Shown here in pieces: positions 36,089 to 44,307 of a DNA stretch of 64,000 nucleotides; positions within the stretch are counted from its first letter, which is position 1; each line of letters starts with the position of its first letter. Both the position numbers and the translations under genes were made by a program. The DNA lies in the NCBI RefSeq assembly GCF_000425745.1, contig NZ_AUEA01000002.1, positions 310,001 to 374,000 of the forward strand, in the 5' to 3' direction. The notes beneath the pieces are model-generated. The model worked only from the letters and a program-made list of their open reading frames with translations, did no database searches and had not been told where the DNA came from. Source of the stretch: Pseudomonas cremoricolorata DSM 17059 = NBRC 16634. GTDB taxonomy: Bacteria; Pseudomonadota; Gammaproteobacteria; Pseudomonadales; Pseudomonadaceae.

Positions 36089-37800
36089 GCGAACTGCTGC
36101 CCCATGGGCTGCGCCCGCTGTGGCTGCTGGCCCTGCCGCTGCTGGCCTGGTTGCTGCTGCGGCTGTGGCGCCGGCGCCAGCGCGCCGGGCGCTGGCAGAT
36201 GATTCTGCCGCCGCAGTTTCATGCCGCGCTGCTCGGCGGTGGCCAGGGCGGCGCCAGCAAGTGGCCGTGGATCCTGCTCGGCAGCGCCTGGCTGCTGGCC
36301 GTGCTGGCCCTGCTCGGGCCGAGCTGGGAACGGCTCGAACAACCGCACCAGCGCCCGGCCGATCCGCTGGTGATCCTGCTCGAGCTGACCCCACAGATGC
36401 TCGCCGAGGACACGCCGCCCAATCGCCTGGAGCAGGCCCGGCGCAAGATCAGCGACCTGCTCGAGCAACGTCGCGACAGCCAGACCGCACTGATCGTCTA
36501 CGCCGGCAGCGCGCACACCTTGGTGCCGCTGTCCGACGACCTGGGCACCACGCGCAACCTGCTCGAAGCGCTGGAGCCATCGATCATGCCGCAGCCCGGA
36601 CAACGTGCCGACCTGGCGGTGCGCAAGGCGCTCGCCTTGCTGGCGCAGAGCGACCTGGGCCAGGGTCGGCTGCTGCTGATCGGCTCGTCGCTCAGCGAAC
36701 AGGAGCAAGCGGGCATCCGCCAGGCCCTCGGCCGCCACGGGCCGAGCCTGCTGATGCTCGGCATCGGCAGCGCTGCGGGGGCACCAGTGCGCCAGAGCAA
36801 CGGCGAGTACCTCAAGGATGAGCAAGGCGGGATTGTGCTGCCGCGGCTGGACAGCGCAGGGCTCAAACGCTTCATCAACGACAGCGGCGGACGTTACCGC
36901 CACGCGCGCATCGATGACCTCGACCTGCGCGGCCTGGGCCTGTTCGATCAGCCGCGGGCGCTGCGCAACGACGGCCAGACGGTGCAGCTCGACAGTTGGT
37001 CCGACCAGGGCTACTGGCTGCTGCTGCCGCTGTTGCTGCTGGCCGCCTGCGCGGGTCGGCGTGGTTGGTTGCTGTGCCTGCCGCTGCTGCTGGCGCTGCC
37101 GCAACCCAGCTACGCCCTGGGCTGGGACGACCTCTGGCTGCGCCCCGACCAGCAAGGGCTGCGCCTGCTCGAACGACAGCAGCCGGCCGAGGCGGCGCAG
37201 CGCTTCGACGACGCCCAGTGGCGCGGGGTAGCGCTGTATCAGGCCGGCGATTTCGCCAATGCCGCTGCAGCGTTTGCCGAAGACGACAGCGCCCAAGGCC
37301 ACTACAACCGCGGCAACGCCCTGGCCCGCGCCGGCGAACTGGACGCGGCGCTGGATGCCTTTGAGCAAGCGCTGGAGCGTCAGCCCGACCTGCAACCGGC
37401 GCTGGCCAACCAGGCGCTGCTCAAGCAGGTGATCGAGCAGCGCCAGGCGGGCGGCCAAACCCAGGCCTCAGGCAGCGACAGCCAGGGCGCGCCGGGTGCC
37501 GAAAGCGAAGGCAACAGCGCCTCCAGTGGCACGCCCCTGCCCGGCCAGTCAGGCGATGAAGCGCGCCCAGGCAACGATCAACAGGCCAACCACAGCGGCA
37601 ACCCGGGCGAAGGTGCCGGCAACGCCGCCGGCGACGATGATGGCGCAAGCTCACCCCAGCGCCCTGCCGCCACTGCGCTCGATGCCGAGCAGCGTCAGGC
37701 ACTGGAACAATGGCTGCGCGACATTCCCGACAACCCCGCGCAGCTGCTGCGGCGCAAATTCTGGTACGAACAGCAATTGCATCAGGAAACCTCACGATGA
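36085..37800 (+). CDS. VWA-like and TPR membrane protein (BatB/BatC-like fusion)
   Basis: A 571-aa protein with membrane helices near residues 10-27 and 61-78, a VWA-like domain (about 93-290), a further pair of helices (about 312-345), tetratricopeptide-like repeats (about 355-450, e.g. GHYNRGNALARAGELDAAL) and a long low-complexity Gly/Ser/Gln/Glu tail. The MIDAS motif is not conserved: the first site reads E100-L-T102-P-Q104 in place of D-x-S-x-S, so metal binding is doubtful. It combines the roles that are split between BatB and BatC in other bacteria. The ATG at 36085 overlaps the preceding stop as ATGA. Confidence 0.9.
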   Translation: MSELLPHGLRPLWLLALPLLAWLLLRLWRRRQRAGRWQMILPPQFHAALLGGGQGGASKWPWILLGSAWLLAVLALLGPSWERLEQPHQRPADPLVILLELTPQMLAEDTPPNRLEQARRKISDLLEQRRDSQTALIVYAGSAHTLVPLSDDLGTTRNLLEALEPSIMPQPGQRADLAVRKALALLAQSDLGQGRLLLIGSSLSEQEQAGIRQALGRHGPSLLMLGIGSAAGAPVRQSNGEYLKDEQGGIVLPRLDSAGLKRFINDSGGRYRHARIDDLDLRGLGLFDQPRALRNDGQTVQLDSWSDQGYWLLLPLLLLAACAGRRGWLLCLPLLLALPQPSYALGWDDLWLRPDQQGLRLLERQQPAEAAQRFDDAQWRGVALYQAGDFANAAAAFAEDDSAQGHYNRGNALARAGELDAALDAFEQALERQPDLQPALANQALLKQVIEQRQAGGQTQASGSDSQGAPGAESEGNSASSGTPLPGQSGDEARPGNDQQANHSGNPGEGAGNAAGDDDGASSPQRPAATALDAEQRQALEQWLRDIPDNPAQLLRRKFWYEQQLHQETSR

Positions 37801-39422
37801 AGCCCTTGGCCGTGTGTCTGCTGAGCCTGCTCTGGACCGCCCTGGCCCAGGCCGAGCCGACCCTGCAAGCCAGTGTCGACCGCACCCGCGTGGAAGCGGG
37901 CGAAACCCTTGAGCTGATTCTCGAAAGCCAGGACGTGACCCAGTTCGGCAAGCCCGACCTGTCGAGCCTCGAGGCCGACTTCGATGTGCGCGGCACACGC
38001 CAGCTCAACAGCCTGCACACCCTCGACGGCGAAACCCGCGCCAGCACCCGCTGGATCATCACCCTGCTGCCGCGGCGCAGCGGCAGCCTGGTGATTCCAG
38101 CATTGCAATTGGGCCAGTCGCACAGCCAGGCCATCGAGCTGCAAGTGCTGCAGGCCGATGCCAGCCGCCCCGGCAACGCCGCCCAGGTGTTCGTCGAAAC
38201 CAGCCTGGATGCCAGCGAGGTGTACGTGCAGGCCCAGGCGGTGCTGACCGTGCGCGTCTACCACTCGGTGCCGCTGTACGATGACAGCCACCTCAGCGCG
38301 GTGCAGGCCGACGACGCCAGGGTCGAGGCCTTGGGCGAGTCGCGCACTTACGAAAAAGACATCAACGGCGTGCGCCATGGCGTCATCGAAACTCGCTACG
38401 CGGTGTACCCGCAGCACAGCGGCCTGCTGCAGGTGGCGCCGCTGACCTTCAACGCCACCGCCGTCGACGATGGTGCCAACTCAGGCACGGGCGGCCATGG
38501 TGGGCGCGCCGTGCAGGCCAGCTCCAGCGCCCTCGCGCTGACGGTCAAGCCGATCCCTGCCAACTACCCCAAGGACGTGCCGTGGCTGCCGGCGCGCAGC
38601 GTCAGCATCGAGGAACGCTGGAGCCCCGACCCTGCCCAGCGACCCACGCAAATCGGCGACTCGCTGACGCGCAACGTGGTGCTGCGCGCCGAGGGGCTGT
38701 CGAGCAACCAGTTGCCGCCCCTGCCGGCCACCGAGGTCGACGGCCTGCGCCGCTACCCCGATCAACCGGTGCTGGGCAACCAGCTCGGCGAGCGCGGCAT
38801 GACCGCCAGCCGCGAAGAACGCGAGGCGCTGGTGCCCACCCGCAGCGGCGCCATCGACCTGCCGACCGTCGATGTGACCTGGTGGAACACCCGCGAAGAT
38901 CACCTCGAACACAGCAGCCTGCCCGCGCGCAGCCTGATCGTGCAGGACAATCCGGCCCTGGACGGCGACAGCCCCGGCAACGATCCGCGTGCCGGCATCG
39001 GCGTACTGTGGCCCTGGCAACTGGCAACCTTGCTGTTGGGCGCCAGCACCGTCGCAGGCTTGGCCCTGTGGTGGCGCGCCCGCTCGCGGCCTGCGGTACT
39101 GCGCGTGGCCCAGGCCGGACCCAGCCCACGCACCCTGCTCGATGACCTCAAGCGCGCCTGCCAGGCCAACGACCCGCACGGCACGCGCCAGGCGCTCGAC
39201 GCCTGGGCGCGGCAGCAGCCGGAAACCCTGGCCGACATGGCCGCCCGCTTCGTGCCGCTGTCAGACGCGCTCGACAGCTTGAACGGCGCGCTGTACAGCG
39301 AAACCGGCCAGTACTGGCAAGGCGCCGAGCTGTGGCGAGCGATTGGCGATATTCCAGCACTTGCGGCCACGCAATTGCCGGCCGCTGAAAGCGCAGGTTT
39401 GCCGCCGCTGTATCCGAAGTGA
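37797..39422 (+). CDS. BatD-like oxygen-tolerance protein
   Basis: A 541-aa secreted or membrane-anchored protein with a signal peptide (residues 1-19, ending LAQA before EP), several beta-sandwich domains starting TLQASVDRTRVEAGETLEL, and a single C-terminal membrane helix (about residues 406-424) followed by a small cytoplasmic tail. This is the BatD architecture. The family is linked to aerotolerance and envelope integrity in other bacteria; the role here is inferred from context. It closes the moxR operon and overlaps the preceding gene by ATGA. Confidence 0.9.
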   Translation: MKPLAVCLLSLLWTALAQAEPTLQASVDRTRVEAGETLELILESQDVTQFGKPDLSSLEADFDVRGTRQLNSLHTLDGETRASTRWIITLLPRRSGSLVIPALQLGQSHSQAIELQVLQADASRPGNAAQVFVETSLDASEVYVQAQAVLTVRVYHSVPLYDDSHLSAVQADDARVEALGESRTYEKDINGVRHGVIETRYAVYPQHSGLLQVAPLTFNATAVDDGANSGTGGHGGRAVQASSSALALTVKPIPANYPKDVPWLPARSVSIEERWSPDPAQRPTQIGDSLTRNVVLRAEGLSSNQLPPLPATEVDGLRRYPDQPVLGNQLGERGMTASREEREALVPTRSGAIDLPTVDVTWWNTREDHLEHSSLPARSLIVQDNPALDGDSPGNDPRAGIGVLWPWQLATLLLGASTVAGLALWWRARSRPAVLRVAQAGPSPRTLLDDLKRACQANDPHGTRQALDAWARQQPETLADMAARFVPLSDALDSLNGALYSETGQYWQGAELWRAIGDIPALAATQLPAAESAGLPPLYPK

Positions 39423-39828
39423 GCGTTGAGTGGAGCCTGCCAGGTTCGAATCCCAATCGACCGCCTCGTTCCGCTGTAACCCCCCGCTGATCGAACGTTC
39501 AGATCGCTGCCAGCGCACGCGCAATGCGTGCGCCTGGTGATCGATTGGCGCCTTGGCGCAGGCCCCGCGCGCAGCCGCGCCCCTTCGCTAACCCCATGAT
39601 TTCATTGATGTTCATTGCAAATTAAACGTTACACAGCCGACGTTTCAACACCGTTCGTTAACCGTTTGCCAACTTCTCAGCCGTCTCTGGCCCTGGGCAC
39701 CATTGCCCCAGCTCGCTGCACCGCGTCGATCGATCAGGCCGGTGCCAGGAGCACGACCACGCATGACGACTCGAAGCGACCCATGGCTTCGACACAACAA
39801 CAATAGAATCAATGGCGAGGTACTTACG
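39423..39828. other. 406-bp intergenic region before the sterol-desaturase-like gene
   Basis: Contains a bulged hairpin CCAGCGCACGC/GCGTGCGCCTGG (39510-39537, loop GCAAT) that may end the moxR operon, a short GAACGTTC palindrome (39493-39500) and an A+T-rich stretch (39598-39660) that is the likely promoter area of the next gene. A GGTTCGAATCCC at 39443-39454 resembles a tRNA T-loop but lacks a stem. No gene is seen. Confidence 0.5.
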
Positions 39829-40809
39829 ATGACACTCCAGGCACTCTGGGAATCGATTGTCGCGTTCTACGAACCCACACTTGAAATCTTCAGCCTATGG
39901 GCCTTCGGGCTACCGCTGTTCGTCACGGTGTTGGCGGTGATGTTCATCGTTGCGCAGAAATTCGAAACGCCGCTCACGTTGCGCTCGTTGAAACAGGCCG
40001 CCTTCCCCACCGATCAGTACGACCACGCCTCTTCAAGGGTGGACATGTGGAACGGCATCATCCTGCTGGCGCTGGGCTTTCCGCTGGTGGGCATCATGGC
40101 CATCAACGGCCTGGCCATCGCCGACAACGTCGGGGCCTATGTCAGCGCTGAATATGGCGCGCGGGCGCCGCTGATCACCTCGACCTGGGCGCTGGTCGCG
40201 GTGCAGTTTCTGGTGTACTTCCTGAGCGTGGATTTCGTCGGCTACTGGGTGCACCGCTGGTGCCATACCACGCCTATCCTGTGGCACCTGCACAAGCCTC
40301 ACCACACCGCCGAAACCCTCACGCCGTGGACGCTGTTCCGCCAGCACCCGATCGAGTTCTTCGGCCTGAACATCATTCCGGCCGTGGTCGGTGGCGCCTT
40401 CACCGGGCTGGTACTGTACGCCACCGGCAGCCAGATCCAGCCAGGCACCATCGCTGCCATCACCACCACCGCCTACATCGCCTTCTTCGTCATCGACGTG
40501 TTCTCCCATGTGCACATGCCGATTTCCTACGGCTGGATGAACCGCATCGTGCTGGCCCCGGTGATGCACAACCTGCACCACAGCATGGAGCCGCACCACT
40601 GGGACAAGAACAACGCGGTGATCCTGACCCTGTGGGACTGGATGTTCGGCACCCTGTACCTGCCCAAGAAAGGTGAAACCTGGCGCTGGGGCTGCAACGA
40701 CGAAGAGTACGGCGACAACAACCCGCACCGGACCCTGCGCGGCTTCTACTTCGACCCGTTCAAGACGCTGTGGCGCCATGTGAAGGAAGGCGAAAGCTCC
40801 AACCTCTAG
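39829..40809 (+). CDS. Fatty acid hydroxylase / sterol desaturase family membrane protein
   Basis: A 326-aa polytopic membrane protein with about four or five hydrophobic helices and the histidine clusters of the di-iron hydroxylase superfamily: HRWCH (with WVHRWCHTTP), HKPHH, and HNLHHSMEPHHWDKNN. The family hydroxylates or desaturates lipids using oxygen and an external electron donor; sterols are unlikely in this organism, so a fatty acid, hopanoid or carotenoid-like substrate is more plausible. The ATG at 39829 follows GGCGAGG at 8 bp spacing. The nitroreductase downstream is on the same strand 130 bp away and may or may not share the transcript. Confidence 0.88.
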   Translation: MTLQALWESIVAFYEPTLEIFSLWAFGLPLFVTVLAVMFIVAQKFETPLTLRSLKQAAFPTDQYDHASSRVDMWNGIILLALGFPLVGIMAINGLAIADNVGAYVSAEYGARAPLITSTWALVAVQFLVYFLSVDFVGYWVHRWCHTTPILWHLHKPHHTAETLTPWTLFRQHPIEFFGLNIIPAVVGGAFTGLVLYATGSQIQPGTIAAITTTAYIAFFVIDVFSHVHMPISYGWMNRIVLAPVMHNLHHSMEPHHWDKNNAVILTLWDWMFGTLYLPKKGETWRWGCNDEEYGDNNPHRTLRGFYFDPFKTLWRHVKEGESSNL

Positions 40810-40939
40810 GCACCCGCTTCGCAGCACCGCTTTGCATCCAGGCCGCAGGCGACGCTCAGCGAGCGCGCCGGGCCTGATCGGCAGCGCGGCGCACACACAG
40901 CGCGCCGCTGCTGCTCTTTTTCGACCCAAGGACACTCCC

Positions 40940-41572
40940 ATGGCACTGCTAGACTCGCTCCACTGGCGCTACGCGACGAAAAGCTACACCGCTGAAACCA
41001 TCGCCCAGGACAAGCTCGATTTCATCCTCGAAGCCATCCGCCTGGCCCCCAGCAGCTCCGGCCTGCAGCCCTACACGGTGTTCGTCATCCGCGATCCGGC
41101 GCTGCGCGCACGCCTGCGACCGCTGTGCTACGACCAGGCGCAGATCACCCAGGCCTCGCACCTGCTGGTGTTCGCCGCCTGGGATGCCTACACCACAGAA
41201 CGAATCAACGGCTTTTTCGAGTTCAGCAACGACATCCGTCAGTTGCCCGGCAGCGTTACCGATGATTACCGGCTGTCACTGCTCGATTCGTTCGGCGCCA
41301 TGAGCCAGGCGCAACAGACCGCCCACGCCGCCAAACAGTGCTACATCGCCTTGGGCTTCGGCCTGCTGGCAGCCGCAGAAGCGCGCATCGACGCATCGCC
41401 CATGGAAGGCTTCGACAATCAGGCGGTCGATGAGCTGCTGCAACTGCCCGAGCAGGGCCTGCACAGCGCCGTGCTGCTGGCCCTCGGTCACCGTGACAGC
41501 GACAACGATTGGTTGGTGAGCATGAAGAAGGTGCGCCGCGACAAGGCGCAACTGTTCATCGAGCTCCCCTGA
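40940..41572 (+). CDS. Nitroreductase-family oxidoreductase
   Basis: A 210-aa flavin enzyme of the NfsB-like nitroreductase family. It opens with LLDSLHWRYATKSY, the FMN-phosphate-binding region, has IRLAPSSSGLQPY near residues 33-45 and a typical C-terminal ALGHRDSDNDW. Such proteins reduce nitroaromatics or quinones with NAD(P)H; the natural substrate is unknown. The ATG at 40940 has an AAGGA ribosome-binding site 7 bp upstream. A strong hairpin follows the gene. Confidence 0.92.
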   Translation: MALLDSLHWRYATKSYTAETIAQDKLDFILEAIRLAPSSSGLQPYTVFVIRDPALRARLRPLCYDQAQITQASHLLVFAAWDAYTTERINGFFEFSNDIRQLPGSVTDDYRLSLLDSFGAMSQAQQTAHAAKQCYIALGFGLLAAAEARIDASPMEGFDNQAVDELLQLPEQGLHSAVLLALGHRDSDNDWLVSMKKVRRDKAQLFIELP

Positions 41573-41616
41573 CGTTCGGGGCCGCGGCGAATGCCGTCCG
41601 CCGAGGCCCCGCACCC

Positions 41617-41649
41617 GCCCCGCCGAATCGCTGTTCGATTCGGCGGGGC
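41617..41649. terminator. Strong hairpin between convergent nitroreductase and winged-helix genes
   Basis: GCCCCGCCGAATCG (41617-41630) pairs perfectly with CGATTCGGCGGGGC (41636-41649) around CTGTT. The plus-strand side continues ATCCTTATTTC, a weak T-rich tail. Confidence 0.7.
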
Positions 41650-41653
41650 ATCC

Positions 41654-42958
41654 TTATTTCGATGCAGCCCCAAGCACTGCAGGCGTTTGTGCACTGGGTG
41701 CCTGGGCCAGCGCTGACTTGCGACTGCGCCACAGCGTGCCCACATCCAGCGGGCGAGCGATGAGCAGTTCGGCGGCGACGTTGGACGGGCCGAAGGTGCG
41801 CACCTCGTACAAGGCCTCGAAGGCGGCGCTGTCGCCGACTGCCGCCTGCAAACGGCCCAGCTCCTGCGTGCTGGAGGCCAGCTTGGCCGCTTCCACCAGC
41901 GCCGGGTCCATGATCCCGGCGACCACCACGATGTGATTGCCCGCAGGCCCGGGAAAGCGCGCCAGGTAGGCGTAGTCGTGGCGCATGATGCGTTCGCTGG
42001 AAGGCTCGTCCCAGTCCGACTCGAAGCGCTCGCCACTGGCCTTGTCGATCAGCGCCGCGCCGTTGCCGGCCAGCGAAAACCCTGAAAGGTCGAAGAACGG
42101 CTCCTTCAGATCGCCCAGGCTGTCGAGCAGCCCGACATAGACGATGTCGTGGTTGCTGAGCATTTCGTTGGTAAAGCGCGAGGTGGTGACGTTACTCACC
42201 AGGTTCGGCTGGCGTGGTCGCGTGGCGCTGGCCACCGGCGCCACCGCCACCAGCGCCGAAGCCAGGCCGCTGGGCAGGTGGTAGGTGTTCATGTCGACGT
42301 AGTGCTGGCCGAGGCTGGGCACGCGCTGTTTGTACTGGTCGAGCGCGGCGCTGGAGGTGATCGCCTCGTCGGCGACCATGCGCGTGATGGCGCCGGCCGC
42401 GTTCTGCTCGCCGAACACATAGAAATCCCCCGAGACCACCAGCACCGGCGCCGAGCCGCTGGCTACGCCCTGCCACAACCGGCTGTGGGTGCGCGCATCC
42501 TGCGGCCCCTGGCCGCCCCACAACGCCCAGCCTGCCCCGTTGAGCGCCAGCAGCAAGGCCGCGCCCGCAGCAAAGCGCCAGCGCCGCCAATGCTGCGGTA
42601 TCGGTAGCTCATCCGGGCCTGGCACATCGCCAGCAGCGAGCACCAGGCGGTAGTCGCCACGCGGCAGCATCAGCCGCTGGCCGTGCTCATCGACCGGCAC
42701 GCCAGCGAGTTTCTTGCGCAGCCGGTGGATGTGCACGCGCACCGTGGCGTCGGCGGTCAGGTCGACGTCGGTGGTGCGGCCGAACACCACCTGGGCGATT
42801 TCGATTTCCTTGGTGGTGGTGCCGCTGATGGACCGCTCGAGCAGGAACTCGAACAGGCGAATCATGCGCCGTGACTTGCCCAGCACACCGCTGCTGACAA
42901 TTTTCTGGCCGTACGCCGCAAGCTGCGCCGGCTCCTCCAACCTCTGCGTGTTGTCCAT
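41654..42958 (-). CDS. Membrane-anchored winged-helix regulator (ToxR-like architecture)
   Basis: A 434-aa protein with an N-terminal winged helix (about residues 29-106: RRMIRLFEFLLERS, then DATVRVHIHRLRKKLAG), one membrane helix (about 127-147) after a basic WRRWRF stretch, and a 285-residue C-terminal domain predicted outside the cytoplasm. That layout is the ToxR/CadC one-component design, where the outer domain senses and the inner domain binds DNA. The C-terminal domain contains SGDFYVFGEQN and ends with a short Ala/Lys tail; I do not recognise it. It converges on the nitroreductase and is oriented in parallel with the AraC gene upstream. Targets are unknown. Confidence 0.8.
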   Translation of the reverse strand: MDNTQRLEEPAQLAAYGQKIVSSGVLGKSRRMIRLFEFLLERSISGTTTKEIEIAQVVFGRTTDVDLTADATVRVHIHRLRKKLAGVPVDEHGQRLMLPRGDYRLVLAAGDVPGPDELPIPQHWRRWRFAAGAALLLALNGAGWALWGGQGPQDARTHSRLWQGVASGSAPVLVVSGDFYVFGEQNAAGAITRMVADEAITSSAALDQYKQRVPSLGQHYVDMNTYHLPSGLASALVAVAPVASATRPRQPNLVSNVTTSRFTNEMLSNHDIVYVGLLDSLGDLKEPFFDLSGFSLAGNGAALIDKASGERFESDWDEPSSERIMRHDYAYLARFPGPAGNHIVVVAGIMDPALVEAAKLASSTQELGRLQAAVGDSAAFEALYEVRTFGPSNVAAELLIARPLDVGTLWRSRKSALAQAPSAQTPAVLGAASK

Positions 42959-43129
42959 TGCATGCCCTCAGTGCTGGCGCAACACCTGCCCATGCGCTGT
43001 CGCCCCGGCAACGCGTCGAGTGCGAGCCCGGTAGGGCGAAGGGCAAGGTGAGCGCGACCCTAGCGTAGCCTTCAGGCCACGCTCATCCGTAGCCTGAATC
43101 GGCAATCAAACGCGTCCTGGCGACCGTAA

Positions 43130-44098
43130 TCAGGCGCAGCGGCGCGCGGGGATCGCGGCGCGGGTGGTACGCGAAGGCAGCTCGGCGAACAGCTCGGCGT
43201 ATTCGGCGGCGAAGTGGCTGAGGTGATAGAAACCCCAGTTGGCCGCCGCATCGCCGATGGACAACTCAGCGGCGCAGGTCGACATCAGGGTGCGGCGCAC
43301 GCCGTTCAGGCGCACCGAGCGCAGGTAGTTCAGCGGCGTGGTTTCGGCCACCGCGCGGAAGCTGTTCTGCAGCGTGCGGCGGCTGACCTGCAGGCGCTGG
43401 CACAACTCCATCACACTGGGTGAATCGAGCAACTGGGCAAGGGCCATGCGGTGGCATTTCTCGACGATGAAACTGCGCGTCGAGCTGGGGCTGCGCTGCT
43501 GTTTGTCACAGGCCGGGTCGATCATCAGTTTCAGCACTTCGCTGAGCATGGTCTGCTCCAGAGCCGACTCACGCTCAGGCAGGGTATCGAGTTCATCCTG
43601 AGCCAGGGTGTCGGCGAACAGCGCCAGCAGGCGTCGGCGGGTCTGCGCGAAGCGCTGGGGCGATACGCGAATCACCGGCTGGCGCAGCAGTTGCTGCAGC
43701 TCGGTGGCAGCCATGGTCTGCTCCAGGGCCTGCTCGAACAGCTCGCGGTCGAAGGTGATCGACAGCAGCTGCATGCCCTGGGGCATGTGAAACATGAACT
43801 CCTCGCCACCGTGGAGGAAGAACAGGCTGCTCTCGTCGACGTCGCGCCCCTGCATGCGAATCGAGCCGGGCACGTTCAGCGGCAGGGCAAAACACATCTT
43901 GCCGCGCGGGGCCACGCCGTTCTGCACCACGCGCTGGTTGATCTGTTCGAGAAACACATGGCAGCCGGCGGTGGTCAGCTGCATCAGCGAGCATTCGGCC
44001 GAGCCTGCGGTGAGCTGGTTGTAGTCTTGATTCCACTGCTGAACCGTGGCGGCATGCACGTGGATGTCGTGAAAATGGCTGATCGTCTGATGTCGCAT
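43130..44098 (-). CDS. AraC-family transcriptional regulator
   Basis: A 322-aa regulator. The N-terminal 210 residues form a cupin-like or helical sensing domain (SLFFLHGGEEFMFHMPQG), and the C-terminal AraC helix-turn-helix pair lies about residues 225-318 with LCQRLQVSRRTLQNSFRAV and DAAANWGFYHLSHFAAEY. It is divergent from the aminotransferase-aldehyde dehydrogenase-cytochrome b561 genes with 209 bp between starts, so it most likely activates them. The ATG at 44098 is chosen because the protein fold starts there; the longer open frame extends into the neighbouring promoter. The inducer is unknown. Confidence 0.9.
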   Translation of the reverse strand: MRHQTISHFHDIHVHAATVQQWNQDYNQLTAGSAECSLMQLTTAGCHVFLEQINQRVVQNGVAPRGKMCFALPLNVPGSIRMQGRDVDESSLFFLHGGEEFMFHMPQGMQLLSITFDRELFEQALEQTMAATELQQLLRQPVIRVSPQRFAQTRRRLLALFADTLAQDELDTLPERESALEQTMLSEVLKLMIDPACDKQQRSPSSTRSFIVEKCHRMALAQLLDSPSVMELCQRLQVSRRTLQNSFRAVAETTPLNYLRSVRLNGVRRTLMSTCAAELSIGDAAANWGFYHLSHFAAEYAELFAELPSRTTRAAIPARRCA

Positions 44099-44307
44099 GG
44101 GATTACAAGCCTCCAGCACTTTTATTGTTTTTGGGATCGCCGTCTTTTTCGATACTCGCATACCGCATCCGGCCTGCAAGCGTTTTGTGACGCTCGGTAC
44201 GCAACAACGGGGGTTTGCGCGCAGCATGTGCCGATTCGGGATACCGCCCTGGAATGGGCGCCGTAGATGATCGAGACATTCGAAGAATCCACCCCGGAGA
44301 ACACCCC

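Noticed and set aside
39443..39454. tRNA T-loop-like sequence GGTTCGAATCCC
   Set aside because: No T stem, anticodon arm or acceptor arm can be built around it; a chance match or very decayed remnant.
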